Origin: Fidelibacterota bacterium
GTDB lineage: Bacteria; Fidelibacterota; Marinisomatia; Marinisomatales; UBA1611
DNA length: 40,010 nucleotides
Reading direction: 5' to 3'
Assembly (NCBI GenBank): GCA_002708715.1
Contig: PAPB01000010.1
Span: 14,957-54,966, forward strand
A program made the translations under genes and the position numbers. A model generated the notes under the pieces. The model ran no database searches. It saw only the letters and a list, made by a program, of their open reading frames with translations, and was not told where the DNA came from. Shown here piece by piece: positions 18,401 through 26,741 of the stretch; the stretch's first letter is position 1; each line of letters opens with the position of its first letter.

Positions 18401-18495
18401 AAACGCCCTGATAATTTCCCAGTTGTGCCTGCAAAAGTAATTTGCGTAAGGATTGCAAAACCAATTAGAAAAGTGTATATACTTCTATTATTCAA
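15475..18495 (-). CDS. TonB-dependent receptor with N-terminal carboxypeptidase-regulatory-like domain
   Basis: The 1006-aa product begins with a signal peptide (about 1-22). Residues 27-105 are a carboxypeptidase-regulatory-like domain (GEPLIGANVMIEGT, IPPGSYTVRFTMIGYQ). The plug (about 112-232) has VIVQAERPMIQ, VRGGRGGEISYMVDGITV and FNAEYGQAMSGIVNIVTKDG; the rest is a large beta-barrel. It is not of the SusC subtype. An extracellular-loop region carries a textbook EF-hand loop at residues 651-662 (DTNGDGEITEDE). Start is TTG: an in-frame TAA lies ten codons upstream with no ATG between, and only this start gives a full signal peptide; no clear Shine-Dalgarno is seen. The gene lies between the MAM-like protein gene (43-base gap) and the giant surface protein gene (4-base gap). 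It imports an unknown ligand across the outer membrane. Confidence 0.93.
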   Translation of the reverse strand: MNNRSIYTFLIGFAILTQITFAGTTGKLSGRLTNKETGEPLIGANVMIEGTVLGAATDTEGNYFILQIPPGSYTVRFTMIGYQTMVMNDVRLRVDLTTTLDGQLVESAVGLEEVIVQAERPMIQTDVTYSQANISSEEVEMLPVEEFEDVLALQAGVVSTGGEIHVRGGRGGEISYMVDGITVTDPYNSGMAVEIENNAIQELQFISGTFNAEYGQAMSGIVNIVTKDGDFSKYSGSISTSVGDYYISSDRVSFANSSYPLFPQVDNLNLDNITDLKANLEGPIIPGTLSFFISGRKKKNNGYLFGEQIFYPNSYLWSDVQNMFLIDSAVGLGNGDQLLQDSLWSPANYQDSLLVYIDSLRNNNQFDWVSMNTSDQLTYQAKLSWRVTPRIKFGYNRMFSDTRSQSYSHGYRWNPEGRPHSFNTRTGDIVRADISINQSTFANIMFSNAVNHYRTHLSSDPNFYTIIDSLSFDDGFWGSALLDPEDAAIYDTDPRIFDYATGNNYEVGGNYMDIYSRKSIVRTIKGELTSQYNRAHQLKVGAEYRTTDITYNSISVLQSSYTDYAPVIRSPENNEIHNSFQSMDNPFTGNPLDGRHPLELSFYLQDKIENDDMVVNLGVRYDYFNSQFWVLNDYTDPNYLSPVRPINRWHDTNGDGEITEDEMSYENLKTIDERLDSNADGDPWYQKATPKTQLSPRFALAFPITDKGYLHFSYGHFFQNPSFSYIYDNPEFEVPAASGVNSTMGNANMEPQRTTQYEVGFSQQIGRDVGIELTGYYKDIRNLNSTEIKNSFIAGDRYGVYVNKDHANSKGITMALSKRSRKNFSGNLDYTYSISEGNASDPTAAFYDEQSDIEPEKMLVPLDWDQRHTLNGTATYHTTKSSGLSMIFSYGSGFPYTTTNTQGQRTSFENNGRKPATYNVDLRGFFHISLAKSIQLTAHINVYNLFDIRNELTVYGDTGRSSYSLTPTYTPQFSGPGLNSLDEYLIVPTYFSAPRQIKIGFSLALK

Positions 18496-18538
18496 TCTAA
18501 ATCTTAGAAATAGTGTTTAATAATTTGAATGAATTATG

Positions 18539-20629
18539 CTATTTAACTAATACTAGCTTTTTAATAGCATGATAATCAGAACTATTCATCTCATAGAAAT
18601 ACATACCAGATGGTAGTGGTAATCCCTTATCATTGAGGCCACCCCATGTCACAGTATATTTTCCAGCGTCCATAGTCTTATTAACAAGCGTAGCAACTTT
18701 TTGCCCTACTAGATTAAAAATCGCAACACTCACATGGGACTGCTCTGCAACATCAAACTGGATCTTTGTCTCAGGATTAAATGGATTCGGATAGTTTTGA
18801 TGTAAAGCGAATTCAAAAGGGGTCACTTTTGGCTCATCCAATGATACCTGCGCACCTACTGCTAGCTGCACAGTGATATTGTATTCATCTGGTATCGCAA
18901 GACGTGAGATTCCTTCAACCAATAATTCATCTTCAATAGCAAAACCATCATATACACCGTACATACCTACTTTCACTGTCATTGAATCATGTGCCAAACC
19001 ACCAAGGTTTGCCGTACCGCTGTAAGGTGAGACTGTCAACCACGTAAAATCGTCTCCCTCTTTAATTCTAATATTATCAACCGCGACACCATATCCCCAG
19101 GTACCACCACAGTCCGTGTACTGTAACGCAACTCTAAATTGTGTTGATCCATTAAGATAAGGATAAAGGTTAATCATATATGAAGCCCACTCCCATCCAG
19201 TTGATAGAGTAGAGTCTATCAATGTCCAATTCTCACCCTGGTCAGTAGAAACATGTACTAGAAAGTCATCCGCGTATGACCCTTCATCTTCACATGGGCC
19301 ACTAGGGTTTGGAAAAAATAGATCAAACATCAGAAAAGGTGGATACATTCCGCTAGTATTAAAATCATAAGAAATTAACATTGGACTAGCTGCCTCACCA
19401 TTATCTCCAGCCGCATCATCATTATAATAACCAAATTGCCCACCATCGTCAGGAATTTCATATGGTAAGTATGTAGATGAACCAGTTGCAGAATCACCAA
19501 CTGCCCACAGCCCATCTGGATCAGAGAATATCGCAAAATAATTTTCCATATCATCCCAGAGAATATCCATCGCGGCATCCACATTGGACAACTCGATAGA
19601 TGACAAATCAAAATCTATTTCTACTGTATCATAATTAGCAATCGTTAACTCATACTCAACATATTCACCAGCCGCTAACTCACCTGTACTCAGTGCTAGA
19701 GGGCTAACCTGAAAAGGTCCTCTAGGAGTTGAACATACTTCAGCACTAGGGTCTGACTCACCTTCTCCATAAGCAGCTGTAACCTGAAAACAATACTCAA
19801 CATCATTCTCAAGATTCTCAACAGTATACTCTAAAGAGTCTGACGTTCCTATCTGTACACCATCCATATATACATTCCAATGAAAAAAGGTACCACATAT
19901 ATTCGGATCAAAGTATGGATCTGTAGGATCAGCGTCACTACCCCAAACACGGATATCATCAACGAACCACGACTCTCCGTATCCAATGGAATCATAATAT
20001 CTAAATGCAACGTGGATTGTGTTACCTACGTACTCAGATATATCTATGCCATTAAACCAAAAATCTTCGCCTACTTCAATCGGGTCAGAAGCGTAAACAA
20101 CATTCCAAGTCTCGCCATTATCAATGGATACTTCTACCATGTTTGAGTCATTAGCATCCTCTGGGTAGGTATATGCTTCTACAAATTCAATAAAAGCAGA
20201 TGAATAATTTGTAAGGTCGATTTCACTTGTAATAAGACGACTGTCTACAGGCGCATACATCTCGGTTGTGGAATCCGTTCCTGAATATCCTGCATATGCA
20301 GAAAAATCATCATCTCCACCATCCTGGCATGGATACATTCCCGAGCCACAATCATTGGCCGTACCATCAGAATATCTAAACCATCCACCAGAGCATGCAC
20401 CGCAAGAGCTGTCAACATGCACCACGGTCATTGCCTGAGAAGCAAGGGAGCAAGACACAAAACACTCCTCGAATAAAAGGTCTCCCCATGCTGTAGTCTG
20501 ATCCCAAGAAAGTTCAATTTTCTCATCATAAAATAATGCATCCACCAAAGCAGGAGGACAAAGTTCCTGAGCAAACGTAATTGAACACAAAACAATCCCA
20601 AGTAAAAAAGTTTTTATCAATTTTATCAT
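18539..20629 (-). CDS. Secreted protein with two MAM/choice-of-anchor-J-like domains, Fn3 domain and T9SS sorting domain
   Basis: The 696-aa product has a signal peptide (about 1-20, ending ITFAQE). Two jelly-roll MAM-like (choice-of-anchor J) modules are recognisable by the paired strands VEVSIDNGETWNVVY...WFVDDIRVWG and VHVSTDQGENWTLID...VAVDNIRIKEG. A fibronectin type III-like segment lies between them (LEYTVENLENDVEYCFQV). The last 85 residues are a T9SS type A domain: LHQNYPNPFNPETKIQF, IFNLVGQKVATL, SGMYFYEM. It starts at ATG with a GGAG ribosome-binding sequence upstream. It is the first gene of the proposed operon with the TonB receptor, giant protein and PorV-family barrel, and is divergent from the giant protein's paralogue. 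Likely a surface adhesin or carbohydrate/protein-binding factor; no catalytic motif was found. Confidence 0.82.
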   Translation of the reverse strand: MIKLIKTFLLGIVLCSITFAQELCPPALVDALFYDEKIELSWDQTTAWGDLLFEECFVSCSLASQAMTVVHVDSSCGACSGGWFRYSDGTANDCGSGMYPCQDGGDDDFSAYAGYSGTDSTTEMYAPVDSRLITSEIDLTNYSSAFIEFVEAYTYPEDANDSNMVEVSIDNGETWNVVYASDPIEVGEDFWFNGIDISEYVGNTIHVAFRYYDSIGYGESWFVDDIRVWGSDADPTDPYFDPNICGTFFHWNVYMDGVQIGTSDSLEYTVENLENDVEYCFQVTAAYGEGESDPSAEVCSTPRGPFQVSPLALSTGELAAGEYVEYELTIANYDTVEIDFDLSSIELSNVDAAMDILWDDMENYFAIFSDPDGLWAVGDSATGSSTYLPYEIPDDGGQFGYYNDDAAGDNGEAASPMLISYDFNTSGMYPPFLMFDLFFPNPSGPCEDEGSYADDFLVHVSTDQGENWTLIDSTLSTGWEWASYMINLYPYLNGSTQFRVALQYTDCGGTWGYGVAVDNIRIKEGDDFTWLTVSPYSGTANLGGLAHDSMTVKVGMYGVYDGFAIEDELLVEGISRLAIPDEYNITVQLAVGAQVSLDEPKVTPFEFALHQNYPNPFNPETKIQFDVAEQSHVSVAIFNLVGQKVATLVNKTMDAGKYTVTWGGLNDKGLPLPSGMYFYEMNSSDYHAIKKLVLVK

Positions 20630-20648
20630 CTAATTCTCCGAAATATTA

Positions 20649-20656
20649 CAAATATA
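20649..20656 (-). promoter_or_regulatory. Possible FCB-type -7 promoter element (TATATTTG)
   Basis: The minus strand reads TATATTTG, a full match to the Bacteroidota -7 consensus TAnnTTTG, ending 19 bases before the ATG of the MAM-like protein gene. No TTTG was found at the matching -33 position, and such a motif arises easily in AT-rich DNA. This is the only perfect match I found close upstream of a gene start here. Confidence 0.3.
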
Positions 20657-20717
20657 AGGTTCTAAAGATAATTCGATACGACATTATATCAAAATATCTG
20701 TCAATTATTTATATTTC

Positions 20718-20734
20718 AATTCAAATTTTGAATT
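20718..20734. repeat. Perfect 8-bp inverted repeat in the divergent promoter region
   Basis: AATTCAAA, one base, then TTTGAATT. It lies in the 131-base region between the divergent four-gene operon and the gene at 20761, 27 bases before that gene's ATG. It could be an operator for a dimeric regulator, but it is AT-only at most positions and has no GC stem or U-run for a terminator. Confidence 0.45.
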
Positions 20735-20760
20735 AAAATACTTTATCGTAAAATCAGTAA

Positions 20761-23700
20761 ATGGAATATTATAAATATATAATTACGATAGTTGGAGCTC
20801 TTTCAATCATCATAGGAAATAATAATAGACCACTTCCTACAATTATCCCTGATCCATTTAAAATCCTCAATACTGCTAAGATAGGAGATAATCCATTCCC
20901 TACAAATCCTATGTCAGATCGAGCCAGAGGATATCTTCTGCAAGGTAAAGCACAAACAGCTATTCTCAACTATGGTAATTACATTGATATTGAAGTAAAT
21001 CCAAATGGAGCATGGGGTGAATATGCATACCTTTATGAAGTATCTTTTTTAGCAGGGATACCTGGACAGTCATATTCATCACACTATTCATGGAGTAATG
21101 TTGAAACTATTACAAATGAAGACGGACTAGCAGTATATAGCATTTGGCAATCACAAGACGCCTTTGATGCTTGGTTTGAAAATGGAGATACTAATTTTGT
21201 AGGAATTTTATTTGATGCCGAAGAGGACAATGGTAGATGGGAACCTGATAGTATAGCAAAAAAATTATCATTAGATGAAATTAATGATAGCTACCAATGG
21301 GTAATCGATGGTGAATTAAATTATATAATAATTAGTACACCAGGTGAATTAAATCCAAATAAATCATCATCACGTATAGGTCTAATATACCCCTGGGCTT
21401 TGAGACCAAAATTAATAAGCCGTGAAGAACAATTTGACTATTATGATTATGGCAATGATCAAGAAGAATGGTCCAAAGATGATCACTATACTTACTATGG
21501 AGCAAACACAGCTGAATCCTGTCTGAGTTACTATTCACCAACGTACAATACAGACTGGCATGCCTCTACAAATTCCAGAACCTATACCCATAATACCGAG
21601 GTGTCTTCTGGAGATCTTTTTGGAGATACTTATGTCACAGATCCATTTGATGAGTACCCCTTACTAGCGCACTCAGGGTATGCATCTACATGGCCAAAAC
21701 AAATAAATCCAATGACAAATACACTAGAATCATTTTGGCCAGGATGGTGGGCGCAGGACTATAATATAAACCTACCTGGATGTTCACAATCTCGAAAAGA
21801 CCCAGACTGTTGGGAAGAGGTACCAGGTAGATTTATATCTGATATGGATATATATTTAGAATTTGATGATCGATGGGCTCACAGAGGAAACCAAGTAAAT
21901 ACCAATAATGAATATGAACAAACTGGTTATCCAATGGGTCTAAGAGTGATGAGTGAAGCTCACTCATATGGCGTTTCTTACGCAGAAGATATTTTATTTG
22001 TGACAGTAAAGGTAAGAAATGAAAGTGGTGACTGGTGTGCAGAAGATGAGAATGGTATTCCAGTCCTAGATAAAAATGGGAACCAAATCTGTGGTGAGGG
22101 CATGATCATGCCTGATGGAACCAAATTAAATCGAGGAAAAGGTTTTAACTACTCTGGAGTCAGTTTAGGATTTTGGAATGATGGAGTCATACTAACAAGC
22201 GATAAATACGGGAACTCAAATTATTGGTCAAGCGCAGATGATTATATGGAATACTATTGGGAAGTTTTTGAAGTTAATAATGAGAGAATGTTAATCAGTA
22301 TGGCTATGATTGGTGATTATGATGGATACTCAAATGTACCAGGATATGCAATGAACCCTAACACAACAAGTCCAGGCACTGAATTTGGACTTGTGGCAAC
22401 ACAATTACTAGACTCACCAAAAGCAACTGTCTCTATAGACTTAGACAGAGATGGAGTGATTGATATTTTTCCTGGAGAGCCATTAAAAATGACTGACTGG
22501 CATTGGCTAGATTGGTATCTCCGTCCAGGCGTCACACATCCTGAAAGCTTATCAGGAGACTGTTATGCAGGTACCCCAGGATGCCCCCAAGCAAGAAATA
22601 AAGAAGAAATTTTTTATAAAATTATGATAGGAGACACAACAAACTTAAGCCAAAATGAAAACAATTGGCATTTCCACACCAAAAATCCAGGCACAGATTC
22701 ACCAGAAGATCTTAATCCACATTTTGATTCGCTTGAAGGTATTGAAGAAGAAATGGTTTTTCAAAGGCCCCCAGAAGGTGTTGATCCTTTGGTCTTAATG
22801 ACATGTGGACCTTTTGATTTACCAGTCGGTAGAGAGGTCCCCTTTTCTTTCTGTATTATTTTTGGACAAGATAAAGAAGACCTAATCAATAATGCACGAT
22901 TTGCACAGGTAATGTATAATTCGAGATATCAGGGTTTTACTCCGCCAAAATCACCTAATGTACATGCTGTAGGTGAGTTAAATACAGTGAAAATATATTG
23001 GGACGATAGAGCAGAATCATCCAAAGATGTCTTAACAGGGTACTCTGATTTTGAAGGATATAAAATATATAAAAGCAGTGATGGAGGAAAAACATGGGGC
23101 GGTGCCCAAGATATGATTTTTGATAGAGATGGAATTTTCGTTGGATGGCGACCCTTTCAACAGTTTGATCTTTCAGCTGAAATGGACTCGGCACATTGCG
23201 TATACGAAGCCAGATATGACTGTGAACCAAATTTATCTAGAGGACATGCAATAAATGGACAAGACCATTATTTTCCTTGGTTTAACCTTGGCAATGATAC
23301 TGGATTAGAAATTATTAGACTCCCAGAGCCATACATTGCTAATGGTGATACCTTTAATTATATGTTTGAAGATATACACATTGTTAATGGAATTGAATAT
23401 ACCTACTCTGTTGCAGCCTATGATATGGGAGTTGAGCCACCATACACTACAAGATATGTAGATATAGGTAATGGACAATTTCAAACGGTAGTAGATACAA
23501 ATTATTCCAATCCAAATAAGTGGGCTGATCCAGATGGTTATGCATATATCGAGAATGCAAAAGGCACAACGACACTTGATAATAATTTTGTCAAAGTCTA
23601 TGCTGGAGAGACACCTCAAGAAAACCTAAGCAATGTTAAAGTCGTACCAAATCCATATATAGTTAGTTCAAGATATAATGAATCCGAGCATACACGAAAA

Positions 23701-23928
23701 ATTCGCTTTACAAATCTCACTGCAAACTGTAGAGTAAATATTTTTACTCTAGCGGGTGAGCTAGTATCTACATTTCAACATAAAAGCCATACCTCAGGAA
23801 ATACATTCTGGGATATGAGAACTATAAATAATCAAGAAGCAAGTCCTGGCCTATATATTTACCATATCAAAACAAATGGGGTCAAAAATAGCAAACCTTT
23901 TATTGGTAAGTTTGCAATAGTTAGATAA
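20761..23928 (+). CDS. Giant secreted surface protein, paralogue of the 1121-aa protein
   Basis: The 1055-aa product begins with a weak signal-anchor-like stretch (IITIVGALSIIIG, about 8-20). Its middle and C-terminal parts match the protein at 12105-15470: AEDILFVTVKV, then GQDKEDLINNARFAQVMYNS, a fibronectin type III-like module (TVKIYWDDRAESS, DFEGYKIYKSSDGG, YTYSVAAYDMG), and a sorting-like C-terminus (VVPNPYIVSS, IRFTNL, IFTLAGELVSTF, GLYIYHIKT, GKFAIVR). It lacks the DGIDNDGDG repeats but has an acidic DLDRDGVIDIFPGE loop. It is one of only two plus-strand genes here and faces away from the operon containing its paralogue, sharing the promoter region. No Shine-Dalgarno is evident. It may be an alternative or co-regulated surface partner of the same receptor, which is inference. 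Confidence 0.8.
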   Translation: MEYYKYIITIVGALSIIIGNNNRPLPTIIPDPFKILNTAKIGDNPFPTNPMSDRARGYLLQGKAQTAILNYGNYIDIEVNPNGAWGEYAYLYEVSFLAGIPGQSYSSHYSWSNVETITNEDGLAVYSIWQSQDAFDAWFENGDTNFVGILFDAEEDNGRWEPDSIAKKLSLDEINDSYQWVIDGELNYIIISTPGELNPNKSSSRIGLIYPWALRPKLISREEQFDYYDYGNDQEEWSKDDHYTYYGANTAESCLSYYSPTYNTDWHASTNSRTYTHNTEVSSGDLFGDTYVTDPFDEYPLLAHSGYASTWPKQINPMTNTLESFWPGWWAQDYNINLPGCSQSRKDPDCWEEVPGRFISDMDIYLEFDDRWAHRGNQVNTNNEYEQTGYPMGLRVMSEAHSYGVSYAEDILFVTVKVRNESGDWCAEDENGIPVLDKNGNQICGEGMIMPDGTKLNRGKGFNYSGVSLGFWNDGVILTSDKYGNSNYWSSADDYMEYYWEVFEVNNERMLISMAMIGDYDGYSNVPGYAMNPNTTSPGTEFGLVATQLLDSPKATVSIDLDRDGVIDIFPGEPLKMTDWHWLDWYLRPGVTHPESLSGDCYAGTPGCPQARNKEEIFYKIMIGDTTNLSQNENNWHFHTKNPGTDSPEDLNPHFDSLEGIEEEMVFQRPPEGVDPLVLMTCGPFDLPVGREVPFSFCIIFGQDKEDLINNARFAQVMYNSRYQGFTPPKSPNVHAVGELNTVKIYWDDRAESSKDVLTGYSDFEGYKIYKSSDGGKTWGGAQDMIFDRDGIFVGWRPFQQFDLSAEMDSAHCVYEARYDCEPNLSRGHAINGQDHYFPWFNLGNDTGLEIIRLPEPYIANGDTFNYMFEDIHIVNGIEYTYSVAAYDMGVEPPYTTRYVDIGNGQFQTVVDTNYSNPNKWADPDGYAYIENAKGTTTLDNNFVKVYAGETPQENLSNVKVVPNPYIVSSRYNESEHTRKIRFTNLTANCRVNIFTLAGELVSTFQHKSHTSGNTFWDMRTINNQEASPGLYIYHIKTNGVKNSKPFIGKFAIVR

Positions 23929-23940
23929 TTATTCTACAGA

Positions 23941-24714
23941 TTAAGCTTGAGAGCGTGTAAAAACAGGTTGATTTGGTGTTGATATAGATGAATCATAGTT
24001 ATAACCACCAAGATTAAATGCAAGAATATCTCTTGGACTTTCAATATGATTCTGAATGATATATCGCGCCATCATCCCACGAGCTTTTTTTGCAAAAAAG
24101 GAAATCATTTTAAGTTTACCATTTTTCATTTCCTTGAACTGGGGTGTTACAATATCTGCATTCAATAAAGGACGATCAATTGCTTTAAAATATTCCAACG
24201 ATGCACAGTTAATCACAATATTATTTTTATGATTCTTTAGCTCTTTATTAATATTCTCTACAAGTAAATCATTCCAATAATCGTATAAATTATTACCTCT
24301 TGGATTAGCGAACCTTGTTCCCATTTCCAGCCTATAAGGTTTCATCAAATCTAGAGGTCGGAGCAAACCGTAAAGCCCTGATAATATCCGAGTATTGTTC
24401 TGAGCAAAATCTAGATCTTTTTTTGTAAGAGTATCAGCATCCAGGCCAGTATATGTGTCTCCCATAAAAGAGTATATCGCTTCTCTTGAATTATTAGAAT
24501 TAAATGAACTATTCCATTCCTGCATCCTCTCCCAATTAAGTTCTGCAAGATTCTCACTTATACCCATTAGTGACATAAATTCAGGCGGTGTCATTTTTTT
24601 TAACTGTCTTACAAGACCAGAAGAATCATTAAGAAATTGAGGCAAACAGTCACTGTTTTTCTCAACAAAACACTCCTTAGAAAGTTTTTTAGCTGGAGAT
24701 AGTACTGTTATCAT
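23941..24714 (-). CDS. yaaA: YaaA / UPF0246 family peroxide stress protein
   Basis: The 257-aa product matches the YaaA (DUF328/UPF0246) family in length and motifs: MITVLSPAKKL at the start, then YTGLDADTL, LSGLYGLLRPLDLMKPYRLE, NCASLEYFKA, FFAKKARGMMARYI and FNLGGYNYD. In E. coli YaaA lowers free intracellular iron and limits DNA damage during hydrogen peroxide stress; the fold binds DNA. It is cytoplasmic, with no signal peptide. It follows htpG by 43 bases on the same strand, so the two may form a stress-response pair. Its 3' end faces the end of the plus-strand giant-protein gene with only 12 bases between and no visible terminator. Confidence 0.93.
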   Translation of the reverse strand: MITVLSPAKKLSKECFVEKNSDCLPQFLNDSSGLVRQLKKMTPPEFMSLMGISENLAELNWERMQEWNSSFNSNNSREAIYSFMGDTYTGLDADTLTKKDLDFAQNNTRILSGLYGLLRPLDLMKPYRLEMGTRFANPRGNNLYDYWNDLLVENINKELKNHKNNIVINCASLEYFKAIDRPLLNADIVTPQFKEMKNGKLKMISFFAKKARGMMARYIIQNHIESPRDILAFNLGGYNYDSSISTPNQPVFTRSQA

Positions 24715-24757
24715 ATTCTAAATATATAAAAGTAATTTATTAATCTAAAATAGCACT

Positions 24758-26623
24758 TTACAAAGTATCAACAATTACGCTATTTAAACGTTCGACAAAT
24801 CCCGAAGGGTCCTCCAGCTTCACTCCTTCCTGAATAAGAGCCTGTTCATAGAGAAGAAGCGCAATACTATCAAATGATTTTTGTTTTGTTTTTTCTTTAA
24901 GTTTCATCACAATATCATGCGTTGGGTTGATCTCAAGAATTGGTTTAATTTCAGGCATATCCATTTGACCCATGGACCTCATCATCTCCTGCATCTGGGC
25001 AGTGGGATCATTCTCATCTGCAACTATGCAAGAAGGTGAATCACTTAACCTATTAGATAATTTTACATCTTTAACCTTATCACCTAATATTTTTTTCATC
25101 TTTTTCATAACAGGTTTTAACGACTTTTCTACATCCTTATCAGATTCTTCTGAAAAATCATCTGCCGCACCACTCTTATTAACAGATTTTAAGTCTTTTT
25201 CATCATATTTTGGAACTGATGATATAATAATTTCATCTATTTCATCATCCAATAACAAAACCTCTACATCTTTTTTCCTATACATCTCAAGCAAAGGTGA
25301 GTTCTTTAAAGAGACCTGATTCTGACCAGTAATGTAATAAATAGATTTTTGGTCCTCTCTCATCCTTTCTACATATTCTCTTAGAGATACTAAACCATCA
25401 TCTTTTGTTGATTTAAATCTAAGTAACTCTGTCAATGCTTCTTTATGTTCAAAGTCCTGATACACACCCTCTTTAATAAGGCGACCATATTGTTCATAAA
25501 AAATACCATAGTTCTCTTTATTCCCTGCTATGGTTTTCAGTCTATCTAAAATCTTTTTAACAGAATTAGAACGTATTTTGGCCATCACTCTATTTTGCTG
25601 AAGTATTTCCCTGCTAACATTTAACGGTAAATCAGAAGAATCAATAATACCTTTCACAAATCTAAGCCATGGTGGTAGCAATTCCTTATCATCATCGGTT
25701 ATAAATACTCGGTTTACATACAATTTAACACCAGACTGATAATCTGCACGAAAGATATCGGGAGCAGCCTTTTTAGGAATGAAAAATAATATCACAAACT
25801 CTAGATTTCCTTCTGCTCTAAAATGCACCCAATCAAATGGATCATCCATATCACTTGAGAAAGATTTATAAAACTCTTTATATTCCTTTTTCTTAATATC
25901 AGTTTTAGATCTAGTCCAGAAAGCTTTAGCATCATTTATTTGTTCTGTTTTTAAGCCCTTACTTTTTTCTTTCCCATCTTTATCGTATTCTGTATCGGTA
26001 TAGGTAAGGAAAATAGGAGAGTCTATATGATCAGAATATTTTTTCACAAGACTATCAATTCTCCATCTACTAGCAAATTCTTTTCCTTCTTCATTTAAAT
26101 GTATGGTTATAGAAGTACCAATATCTTTTTTAATATCTTTTTTAATGTCAAAACCTGATTGTCCATCGCTAATCCACCTCCAAGCCTCTTTATTTCCTGC
26201 CTTTTTTGATGCAACTTCAACCTTATCAGCCACCATAAAACTTGAATAAAAGCCAACACCAAATTGCCCAATTAATTGAGAATCTTTCTTTGCATCGCCA
26301 GAAAGCTTTGACAAGAAATTTTTCGTTCCAGATCGGGCAATAGTGCCTAAGTTATCCTCAAGCTCTTTTTTACTCATTCCGATACCATTATCGGTAATAG
26401 TAAGAGTTGGCTGATCTCCTTCAAGAAATTCTATACTAATCTTAGGCTCAAATGACATTGATTTATAGTCATCCTTTGTTAATGTTAAATATCTCAACTT
26501 ATCAAGTGCATCTGACGCATTCGAAATAAGCTCTCGTAAGAATATTTCTTTATGTGAATAAAGGGAATGTATGATCAGTTTTAGTAACTGACTTACCTCG
26601 GTCTGAAATGGCTTTTGACTCAA
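24758..26623 (-). CDS. htpG: HtpG, bacterial Hsp90 chaperone
   Basis: The 621-aa product is a full-length HtpG. The GHKL ATPase domain has IHSLYSHKEIFLRELISNAS, DNGIGMSKKEL, GTIARSGTKNFL and GQFGVGFYSSFMVADKV. The middle domain has the ATP-contacting arginine segment LPLNVSREILQ, and the C-terminal dimerisation domain ends ERLNSVIVDTL. It is an ATP-dependent dimeric cytosolic chaperone. Start is TTG: the encoded MSQKPFQTEVSQLL lines up with the N-terminus of known HtpG proteins, TAGGAG lies 6 bases upstream, and an in-frame TAA lies two codons upstream. The 118-base upstream gap separates it from the catabolic cluster and may hold its promoter. No CIRCE element was seen. Confidence 0.97.
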   Translation of the reverse strand: MSQKPFQTEVSQLLKLIIHSLYSHKEIFLRELISNASDALDKLRYLTLTKDDYKSMSFEPKISIEFLEGDQPTLTITDNGIGMSKKELEDNLGTIARSGTKNFLSKLSGDAKKDSQLIGQFGVGFYSSFMVADKVEVASKKAGNKEAWRWISDGQSGFDIKKDIKKDIGTSITIHLNEEGKEFASRWRIDSLVKKYSDHIDSPIFLTYTDTEYDKDGKEKSKGLKTEQINDAKAFWTRSKTDIKKKEYKEFYKSFSSDMDDPFDWVHFRAEGNLEFVILFFIPKKAAPDIFRADYQSGVKLYVNRVFITDDDKELLPPWLRFVKGIIDSSDLPLNVSREILQQNRVMAKIRSNSVKKILDRLKTIAGNKENYGIFYEQYGRLIKEGVYQDFEHKEALTELLRFKSTKDDGLVSLREYVERMREDQKSIYYITGQNQVSLKNSPLLEMYRKKDVEVLLLDDEIDEIIISSVPKYDEKDLKSVNKSGAADDFSEESDKDVEKSLKPVMKKMKKILGDKVKDVKLSNRLSDSPSCIVADENDPTAQMQEMMRSMGQMDMPEIKPILEINPTHDIVMKLKEKTKQKSFDSIALLLYEQALIQEGVKLEDPSGFVERLNSVIVDTL

Positions 26624-26629
26624 CGTTTA

Positions 26630-26635
26630 CTCCTA
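26630..26635 (-). promoter_or_regulatory. Shine-Dalgarno sequence fixing the TTG start of htpG
   Basis: The minus strand reads TAGGAG six bases before TTG. An in-frame TAA two codons upstream rules out a longer protein, so the ribosome-binding site and homology agree on the TTG start. Confidence 0.8.
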
Positions 26636-26741
26636 CAGTACAAGTTTAATAATAAAATCTTAAGATATTTTCGGGCGAGAAGATAAAAAAATAACTAGTA
26701 ATAAATCTATAGAGATTAAAAAAACTTATTAAAAACATGAA

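Noticed and set aside
23305-23619. 104-codon minus-strand open frame
   Set aside because: Antisense to the giant surface protein on the plus strand; hydrophobic, cysteine-rich product typical of shadow translation.
20761-23928. Horizontally acquired island around the lone plus-strand gene
   Set aside because: Base composition looks like its neighbours, the protein is a paralogue of one encoded next door, and no mobile element or repeat borders it.
24972-25319. 115-codon plus-strand open frame
   Set aside because: Antisense to the C-terminal part of htpG; low-complexity Ser-rich product, as expected of a shadow frame.
26701-26720. Small AATCT/AGATT hairpin after the isomerase gene
   Set aside because: Five AT-rich pairs only; too weak to call a terminator.
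26624-26741. Heat-shock operator (CIRCE) upstream of htpG
   Set aside because: Searched for TTAGCACTC and its complement and found neither.
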